Shown here piece after piece: positions 57,031 to 64,000 of a DNA stretch of 64,000 bases (the first letter of the stretch is position 1; each line of letters begins with the position of its first letter). Origin of the DNA: Prionace glauca (lineage: Eukaryota; Chordata; Chondrichthyes; Carcharhiniformes; Carcharhinidae); the NCBI GenBank assembly GCA_037974335.1, contig CM075760.1, forward strand, positions 41,482,103 through 41,546,102, written 5' to 3'. The notes under the pieces are model-generated. The model ran no database searches. It was given only the letters and a program-made list of their open reading frames with translations, and was not told the DNA's origin. The position numbers and the translations under genes are program-made.

Positions 57031-57035
57031 CACGT

Positions 57036-57117
57036 GGTAGCGTGGCCGAGCGGTCTAAGGCGCTGGACGAAGGCTCCAGTCTCTTCGGAGGCGTGGGTTC
57101 GAATCCCCCCGCTGCCA
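57036..57117 (+). tRNA. tRNA-Leu(AAG)
   Basis: 82 nt with acceptor GGTAGCG/CGCTGCC paired, D-arm region TGGCCGAGCGG, anticodon arm CTGGA-CGAAGGC-TCCAG with anticodon AAG, a long variable arm typical of Leu (TCTCTTCGGAG), and T-loop TTCGAAT. Two oddities: position 33, almost always T, is G (C-G-A-A-G-G-C in place of T-T-A-A-G-G-C), and the T-stem has a C where the vertebrate gene has A, giving a mismatch. It may be a dead or weakly used copy. Confidence 0.85.
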
Positions 57118-57378
57118 AAATGGATTTGAGTTTTGGTCTCACAGCTCAGATTGAATGCAGGGATGTGTACGGTGTCATTTTCGTCAAGAACAACGAACAG
57201 AAACATTACCAACTGAACAATTTGCCGGGGTAAAGCAGAGGGTGCAAGTGGCCCCTTTTGAGATCACACACACAGTGAATTTCTGACTGCCGAGTTAAAC
57301 ACTCTGATGAAGGAGCAGCGCTCCAAATCATTACTCTCTTCGATATTTGGGAGACGGAAGCTTCCCACCTACCAGCCG
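57118..57378. other. Spacer between tRNA-Leu and tRNA-Phe
   Basis: No gene. A TTTTTT terminator right after tRNA-Leu is not seen; the next bases are AAATGGATTTGAG. Confidence 0.5.
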
Positions 57379-57451
57379 GCCGAAATAACTCAGTCGGGAG
57401 AGCGTTAGACTGAAGATCTAAAGGTACCTGGTTCAATCCCGGGTTTCGGCA
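57379..57451 (+). tRNA. tRNA-Phe(GAA)
   Basis: 73 nt: acceptor GCCGAAA/TTTCGGC, box A region TAACTCAGTCGGGAGAGC, anticodon arm TTAGA-CTGAAGA-TCTAA with anticodon GAA, box B GGTTCAATCCC and discriminator A. All stems pair well; differences from the vertebrate gene are few (TAACTCAGTC for TAGCTCAGTT, TACCTGG for TCCCTGG). The best-preserved tRNA here and probably functional. Confidence 0.92.
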
Positions 57452-57844
57452 GGATCCCATTGCTGGTTTTCTGTGCTATATGCTAATTGCACCGCATTTT
57501 GTCTCGCACTGTCTTCAAACATCAAATCACACAAACTGCAACAGACCAAATACCGATCGAAATTTCCACCCTGCCAGATGTTGTTATATTTCCACCTTGT
57601 TGGATTTCGCTTTTTAAAAAACTTCCTCTGTTTCTAAACATTCCCAATGTTAATGAAAGGTGATGGAGGTGAAGGTTTATCTTTGTTTCCTTATGCACAC
57701 ATGCCATGTAATGTCCTGAGTTTTTCCAATCTCATCACATTTCAGTGCAGATGTCAGGTCCGCTTTTGCATGGTAGTGAAAATACATTTAGTTGACCTGC
57801 TGTTTCAACAAAAACAATGTATATTTGCATTACCTCTTTCGATT

Positions 57845-58137
57845 CCCCCAGAAGAAGGCCATTCGGCCCATCGAGTCCGCACCCACAACAATCCCACCCA
57901 CGCCCTATTCCCCGCAAACCCACATACTTATCTTCTAATCCCTCTGACACTAGGACCAATTTAGCACGGCCAATCAAACTAAAACACGCATCTTTGAATC
58001 AGAAACCGGAACACCCGGAGGAAACCCCCGGAGGCACGGGAAGAACGTGCAAACTCTGCATAGGCGGTGACTCGAGGACCTGAGTCCCTGGCGCTGTGAG
58101 ACATCAGCGCTAATCACTGAGCTACCGCGCTGTCCTT
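57845..58137 (-). mobile_element. Old full-length SINE
   Basis: Starts (reversed) GACAGCGCGGTAGCTCAGTG, then the body with GGTTTCCTCCGGGTGTTCC (forward CACCCGGAGGAAACC) and ends with AGAAGGCCATTCGGCCCATCG. The head (GCGGTAGCTCAGTGATTAGCGC) differs from the 10496 type. Confidence 0.8.
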
Positions 58138-58725
58138 TCTACTGCATTCAATGTCACTGCAGTTCACTCCATTCAAAGTATTAGCATCAATCTGTGATAA
58201 ACCATCCTGTGGTGATTCTGCTGAATAACATTAAATTATCGCCGTTAATGGACCATCCAACATTGGGCGCCATTGATTTGAAACTTTGCTGCTTTTCTGG
58301 GTGAACTCCAGCTCTCCATTCTTTCCGCAATGTCACCGCTCAAACTGAGTCTTTCTCCTTCCCACATTGTTAAACTCACAGTTACTGGTTTCTGAGTGAA
58401 AACTGCCGCCATTTCACAGGGGGTGGGAGAGTTTACTATTTCATTCAATTAAAAGTTTTCTTGTCATGGAAGCAGAGATTTGGACCGAGATCTGCAGATA
58501 TTTGTGTCAGTAGAAACAATAAATTTTCCCCCATTAACAGCTAGATTTTAACCGCATCAGCATTTCGTACCATCAGCCCTTTCTCGCCTATCTCTCTCTT
58601 AATTTCTTTTTGATTCTTTACATGTGACTTTCCCAATTCCGATACAAACAAAGAAATCACCCTAATATTGATTCTGACAGGTGCAGACCGAGAAGTAACG
58701 CAGAATTATTGTAATAAAATCTACA
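58138..58725. other. Unique DNA, no gene recognised
   Basis: No ORF with motifs, no RNA gene. Confidence 0.45.
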
Positions 58726-58758
58726 TTCCCTGACCGGGAGTCGAACCGAGGCTACAGT

Positions 58759-60443
58759 TATAGGCAAGATAATGGAGAGTATCCTCAAGGATAGGATGTA
58801 TGAGCATCTGGAGCGCTGCAATCTGATCAGGGATACGCAGCATGGCTTCGTTACAGGGAGGTCGTGCCTTACGAATCTGTTGGAATTTTTTGAAGAGGTG
58901 ACAAAAACGGTTGACGAAGGACAAGCCGTTGATGTTGTCTATATGGATTTCAGTAAGGCGTTTGACAAGGTCCCTCACGGTAGGCTGATAGAAAAGGTGA
59001 AGGCTCATGGGATACAAGGCCAGGTATGTAGATGGGTGAAGAACTGGCTTGGGAGGAGAAGACAGCGGGTAGTAGTGGAGGGCTCCTTTTCCAATTGGAG
59101 GTCTGTCACCAGTGGGGTGCCGCAGGGCTCGGTACTAGGACCTCTACTATTTGTAGTACACATTAATGACTTGGAAGAGGGGGTAGGTGGTGTGATCAGC
59201 AAATTTGCTGATGACACTAAGTTGGTTGGATTGGCGGGTACTGAGGAGCAGTGCCTGGCAATGCAACAGGACATAGATAGGCTGGTAGATTGGGCAGATA
59301 GATGGCAAATGGAATTTAATCCGGAGAAATGCGAGGTGATGCACTTTGGCCGGAATAATGTGGAAGGGAGTTATATGATAAAAGGTAGAACTATCCGGAG
59401 TATAGATACGCAGAGAGACCTGGGGGTGCAGGTACACAAGTCCCTGAAGGTGTCGGTGCAGGTGCAGAATGTGATGAGGAAAGCGTATGGCATGTTAGCC
59501 TTCATAGGAAGGGGTATAGAATATAAGAGTAGGAGTCTGATGTTGCAGTTGTATAGAACGTTGGTTAGGCCTCACCTGGAGAACTGCGTCCAGTTCTGGT
59601 CGCCGTACTACCGGAAGGATGTAGAGATCCTGGAGAGAGTGCAGAGGAGATTTACCAGGATGTTGCCTGGTATGGAAGGGCTGTCTTACGAGGAAAGATT
59701 GAACGCACTTGGGCTGTTTTCCCTTGAGAGACGTCGGCTGAGGGGGGATTTGATAGAGGTTTATAAGATTATGAAGGGGACAGATAGAGTAGATGGTGAT
59801 AAGCTTTTTCCGCTATTAGAAATGGATAGAACGAGGGGTCACGGGCTTAGGGTGAGGGGGGCTAGATATAAGACTAATGTTAGAGGGCAGTTTTTCACAC
59901 AAAGGGTAGTGGGGATGTGGAATGCACTGCCGAGTGAGGTGGTGGAAGCAGGCACGCTAGGGTTGTTCAAGAGTCACTTGGACAGCCACATGAGCAGTTT
60001 ACATATAGGGGGATATAGCAGGCCTTATTAAGCATTGTAGGCTTGGGGTCAGTTTAGTCTCAGGGGTATAGAGTCTTTAATAATGAAATTTTTATCCACA
60101 GGCACTTACCATCTCGAGGGCATCATGGCAGCACAGAGGTTATCTCTGTTGCTGTGCGGACACATGGAGTTGGGCCTGTGTCCGTGGGAGTTTGTGCGTT
60201 CTCCCCGTGGTTGCGTGGGTTTCCTCCGGGTGCTCCGGTTTCCTCCCACATCCCAAAAATGTGCTTTTAGGCTGATTGATTGGGTAACAAATTGTCCCTA
60301 TATTGGACCTCCCTGATCCTCACACATTAGGCATAGACTAGAGTCATGAATAGGTCACTGACCATGGGACGGCGGCGCGGGCTCGTTGGGCCGAAGGGCC
60401 TGTTTCCCGTGCTGTTTTGTTCTTTGTTCTTTGTTGTTCTTTG
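58759..60443 (+). mobile_element. CR1-like LINE A with SINE-like 3' end, one insertion
   Basis: A 1.69 kb unit inside tRNA-Glu. It begins abruptly at TATAGGCAAGATAATGG (RT codons I-G-K-I-M) and is open for 419 codons from 58772: [47 protein letters not shown] (catalytic), RRFTRMLPGMEGLSYEERLN, up to the stop at 60029. After that follow a GTAGGCTTGGGGTC spacer and a SINE-like region at 60115-60443 (GTGCTCCGGTTTCCTCCC, GGCGGCGCGGGCTCGTTGGG) ending in GTTCTTTG repeats. The target duplication brackets the whole unit. Confidence 0.92.
60115..60443 (+). repeat. SINE-like 3' region of LINE A
   Basis: Shares the body and 3' end of the SINEs at 5285, 44095 and 46020. The head (CAGCACAGAGGTTATCTCTG, TGTGCGGACACATGGAG) resembles a SINE head only loosely. 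It was inserted together with the RT part. Confidence 0.85.
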
Positions 60444-60634
60444 TACAGTACTGAGAGCGCCGAATCCTAACCACGAGACCACCAGCAAAACTGACACAAA
60501 TATTTTAAAATGTTGATTTATCCATGAATCACCTGCTTTTTATTGCATTTCGGACTTTTTATTCACCAATTGCAAGTTTATCCTTCACATTGTATCCTTC
60601 ACAAAGACCTTGTCTTTGTCAAAACTGAGTATGT

Positions 60635-60984
60635 CATAGAACATAGAACATTACAGCACAAACAGGCCCTTCGGCCCTCGAGTTGCGCCGATCGCATCAA
60701 CCCCACCAATCTATAGACCTATCTATAACCCCCAATCCCATTAAACCCCATATACTCATCCAGAAGTCTTTTAAAAGACCCCAGCGAGTTCGCCTCCACC
60801 ACCGATGATGGCAGCCGATTCCATTCACTCACCACCCTCTGAGTGAAAAACTTACCCCTAACATCACCTCTGTACTTCCCTCCCCGCACCTTAAATCTGT
60901 GTCCTCTCGTAGCGACCATTTCAACCCGGGGAAATAGCCTCTGAGAGTCCACCCTATCTATTCCTCTCAACATTTTATAAACTA
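60635..60984 (-). mobile_element. CR1-like LINE D, 3' end
   Basis: TAGAACATAGAACATTACAG tail and RT C-terminus (MLRGIDRVDSQRLFPRVEMV, GKFFTQRVVSEWN, SLGSFKRLLDEYM) open to the stop. About 350 bp, nearly identical to 30794-31140. Recent. Confidence 0.92.
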
Positions 60985-61178
60985 TGTCATGTCTCTATTA
61001 GATGAGAAAACACCACGCTGGTTAGTAATATACTGTTTACACTCTCTCAGTAATGACTGAACTGGACCCAGTCAGCATTCATATTAGTACAGGTGCTGTA
61101 TCGATATCTGGTGCATTCGGCTCCTTCTCTGTGTTACTGCACAAAACCCGTCCCTCATTTATATTACAACAGATCATA
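60985..61178. other. Unique DNA
   Basis: Nothing recognised. Confidence 0.4.
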
Positions 61179-61179
61179 T

Positions 61180-61356
61180 TAGTTGAATTGGCCATGCAAA
61201 ATTACCCGTTATTTTCCCGTTGAGTATGTGGATTAGCCATGGTTAATGTGTGGGGCTAATGTGGATAGGGCAGAGGGGAGGACCTGGGTGGGATGCAGAC
61301 TCAGTGGGCCAAGATAACCTTTCTTCTGAACTGTAGGAATTCTATGGTTCTATGTC
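61180..61356 (+). mobile_element. SINE 3' half
   Basis: GAATTGGCCATGCAAAATTAC, GGATTAGCCATGGTTAATGTG, GACCTGGGTGGGATGCAGAC and ATTCTATGGTTCTATG tail. Diverged. Confidence 0.75.
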
Positions 61357-62015
61357 TATGAAATATCATAGACATTTGCGTGCTTATTTATTTTAAGTAA
61401 TCTATTTTCTCATAACCCCGTTTGGAGAAATGATCTCGTTTAGCAATTCCCCTTCAGTTTTCCCAGTTATAACCTTCACCCCATCTCTGTCTTCCACGAA
61501 CGCATGGAAACACCAAACAGTTCATGTGTTTCAACTGAAGAACATTTAAGATGTAAGCATTTATTGACAACCATTCTGTTGTATGTTCTTGCATACAAAA
61601 TGATTTCAGCCTCACTATTTTGTTCCCGGTGTTGACTTATCTGTCTTTAAAGATCTGTTGGAAAACGGATAGGCTGGCAATGTGTGACAGCAATACTCAC
61701 AACGGTTTCAACTCTCTTCAGTTCAGCAACACATTGTTAATCAATGTTCCTTTCTTTTGCCAAGGTGCATGAACCAAAATGTTTGCCTTCATTCGGATTT
61801 TTTAACATGCATAAAAAGGACAATAACCATATAATTTGCAAGAAAAGATGAAGTCATCGTGTTTGTTCAGAGACTGTGATTCATGTCCCTCAGCACACGG
61901 TTTAATTGTTCCAATGGGGACATTAGAAGATTTATAAACAGGAATTTTCACTGTGTGTGCAATATTGTTTAACTGGGAGTGGTCTCTAGTACAGTCAGCG
62001 ATCATTGAATTTCAG
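61357..62015. other. Unique DNA upstream of receptor 6
   Basis: No gene or repeat recognised. The promoter of receptor 6 probably lies here. Confidence 0.4.
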
Positions 62016-62019
62016 AGCC

Positions 62020-62116
62020 ATGTTCTGGATTATACCACTTGAGCTTCGTATTCTTTGGGTATTTTACGACATCCAAAGGATTTACTACCCTGTCCTTGCC
62101 GTAGTTGGTGTCACTG
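62020..62116 (+). CDS. GPR139-like receptor exon 1 (receptor 6)
   Basis: The exon encodes MFWIIPLELRILWVFYDIQR then I-Y-Y-P-V-L-A-V-V-G-V-T and ends in a GTAAGT donor, phase 1, exactly as in receptors 2-5. The N-terminus (about 20 residues before TM1) is of intermediate length. No exon 2 is present before the window ends; a LINE fills the following sequence from about 62303. The gene could be complete outside the window or be an orphan exon. Confidence 0.7.
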
Positions 62117-62302
62117 GTAAGTCATATTTCTCTGTGTTCATTGTCCTTGTCCATGTTACCCAGTTATTGATATCATTCTGTGTAACCTTCATGGTTTGTT
62201 GCTGTGAATGCACTGGAAACATTTCTCCTTGCCACACAGCTATCCTCACACTACCTGACATTCACTTTCAATCTTTCCACTTTACGGTTGTCGTTATGTA
62301 AC

Positions 62303-64000
62303 ATGATTTCCAGTATAAACGTTGGTCCTTTAGAGGATGAGGAAGGGGAGCTAGTGGTAGGGGATAGGGATATGGCTAAGGTCTTGAATAACTTCTTTGT
62401 TTCTGTCTTCACGGAGGAGGACGTGAATAATTTGCCGGGTGTTAGCGATGGAAAGGTGGTAGGAATGGAGGGTCTTAATGACATTACTGTTACTAGAGAG
62501 GTGGTGCTCGACAGACTGGAGGGGCTGATTGTGGACAAGTCCCCAGGACCGGATGGAATGCATCCGAGGGTTCTGAAAGAAATGGCGGAGGTGATAGTGG
62601 ATGCCTTGGTGGTTATTTTCCAGACGTCGCTGGATTCCGGGGAAGTGCCGGAAGATTGGAAAACGGCTAATGTTACGCCGTTGTTTAAGAAGGGTGGCAG
62701 GCAAAAGGCGGGGAATTATAGGCCGGTTAGTTTAACGTCTGTGGTAGGTAAAATGTTAGAAACCGTCATTAAGGAGGAAATAGCGAGGCATCTTGAGGGG
62801 AATTGCTTGATAGGGCGGACGCAACACGGTTTCATTAAAGGGAAGTCGTGTCTGACAAATTTACTGGAGTTCTATGAGGATGTGTCTAGGGCAGTGGATG
62901 GAGGAGAGCCGGTGGATGTGGTCTTTCTGGATTTTCAGAAGGCGTTTGACAAGGTACCTCACAAGAGGTTATTGCAGAAGGTCAGGGGACATGGAGTTGG
63001 GGGTAGGGTGTTAGCGTGGATAGAGGATTGGTTGTCAAATAGGAGGCAGAGAGTGGGGGTCAATGGATGCTATTCGGATTGGCGGTTGGTGACTAGTGGG
63101 GTGCCCCAGGGGTCGGTGCTGGGGCCTCAGCTATTTACCATTTATATAGATGATCTGGAGGAGGGAACCGAGTGCAGGGTGTCGAAATTTGCTGATGACA
63201 CCAAGATTGGGGGAAAGGCAAATTGTGCGGAGGGTGTGGAGAGTCTGCAGAAGGATCTAGATAGGCTGGGCGAATGGGCCAGGAAATGGCAAATGGAATT
63301 TAATGTTGGCAAGTGTGAGGTGGTCCACTTTGGTAGGAGGAATGGTAGGAAGGACTATTACTTACGGGGCGAAAAACTGCAGCAGGCGACGGTGCAGAGG
63401 GACCTCGGGGTCCTTGTGCATGAGTCGCAAAAACCCAGCTTGCAGGTGCAGCAGGTGGTCAGGAAGGCGAATGGGATGCTGGCCTTCATAGCGAAGGGGA
63501 TTGAATATAAAAGTAGGGAGGTCTTGCTGCAGCTGTACAGGGCATTGGTGAGGCCGCAGCTGGAGTACTGTGTGCAGTTTTGGGCGCCGCACCTGCGCAA
63601 GGATGTTTTGGCCCTGGAGGGAGTGCAGAGGAGGTTTACTCGGCTGATACCGGAGTTGAGGGGATTGAGCTATGAGGAGAGGCTGAATAAACTAGGCTTG
63701 TACTCGTTAGAGTTTAGAAGAATGAGGGGAGATCTCATTGAGACGTATAAGATGATGAATGGGATGGATAGGATAGAGGTGGAGAGACTGTTCCCGCTCA
63801 AAAAAGACAGTAGGACTAGGGGGCACAGCCTCAAGATAAAGGGGGGGCGGTTTAGAACAGAGTTGAGGAGGAACTTCTTCACTCAAAGGGTGGTGAATCT
63901 CTGGAATTCTCTGCCCGTTGAAGTGGTGGAGGCTGCCTCGCTAAATATTTTTAAGAAACGGGTTGATGGGTTTCTGATAAGAGAAGGGATTAAGGGTTAT
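62303..64000 (+). mobile_element. CR1-like LINE C with open RT frame, cut by window end
   Basis: One frame is open from 62303 to the last base (at least 565 codons, no stop). Motifs in order: [92 protein letters not shown] (catalytic F-A-D-D), W-Q-M-E-F-N-V-G-K-C-E-V-V-H-F-G, QRDLGVLVHESQKPS, VQRRFTRLIPELRG, LRRNFFTQRVVNLWN. The endonuclease domain is absent, so it is 5'-truncated, and it is probably a young insertion. The end of the frame and the tail lie outside the window. Confidence 0.93.

Larger units (their letters stand above)
58726..60488 (-). pseudogene. tRNA-Glu gene split by a LINE
   Basis: The 3' half (58726-58758, with TTCCCTGACCGGGAGTCGAA on the plus strand) and the 5' half (60450-60488, CCACGAGACCACCAGCAA) add up to exactly 72 nt and align with vertebrate tRNA-Glu, anticodon CTC. 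The break is in the anticodon stem. TACAGT occurs at both junctions (58753-58758 and 60444-60449), a 6-bp target duplication. Even before the insertion the anticodon 3' stem (TACTG) paired imperfectly with CGGCG and the acceptor had one mismatch, so the copy may have been weak already. Confidence 0.85.

Overview
The window looks like germline DNA from a cartilaginous fish, most likely a shark. The support is the combination of T-cell receptor type V segments with split leaders, several two-exon GPR139-like receptor genes, abundant CR1-like LINEs with 7-8 bp 3' tail repeats (forms of GAACATA and AAAGAAC), and tRNA-headed SINEs with a shared CTCC-GGGT-GCTC-CGGT body. The species assignment is inference.

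Layout. From 1.8 to 4.8 kb there are two plus-strand TCR alpha/delta-like V segments. The second has a clean 23-bp-spacer recombination signal; the first has an intact reading frame but no recognisable signal. A more decayed V-like relic lies between them at 3.5 kb. From about 7 kb onward the window is a cluster of GPR139-like class A receptors: an orphan exon 2 at 7.1-8.0 kb (-), a two-exon gene at 14.3-18.7 kb (-), a pseudogene at 29.9-35.3 kb (-), an intact gene at 39.6-43.4 kb (+), an intact gene at 51.4-53.2 kb (-), and an exon 1 at 62.0 kb (+) whose partner lies outside the window. All share a phase-1 intron inside the TM1 coding region, so splicing rebuilds the G-V-x-A/V-N start of TM1.

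The receptors arose by local duplication. The 14-19 kb block is tandemly repeated at 29-35.5 kb, and the 6.7-9.5 kb block is an inverted copy of 40.4-43.8 kb. Between and inside these blocks are LINEs of several ages, SINEs, Penelope-like elements with inverted ends and a GIY-YIG endonuclease fragment, and one Gypsy-like integrase fossil. A triple nested insertion occupies 21.4-25.1 kb. At 56-60.5 kb there is a small tRNA cluster (Glu-like, Leu-AAG, Phe-GAA, Glu), and the last member is split by a 1.69 kb LINE insertion with a 6-bp target duplication. The right edge carries a LINE with an open reverse transcriptase frame running off the window.

The most unusual points are: the LINE/SINE-like composite that moved as one unit and shares the same 5' boundary in two copies; a near-perfect 371-bp palindrome at 46.65-47.02 kb that includes flanking DNA; the interleaving of TCR V segments with a receptor family expansion; and tandem repeats inside the extracellular N-terminus of one receptor. 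No compact new operon-like system was found, as expected for a vertebrate window.
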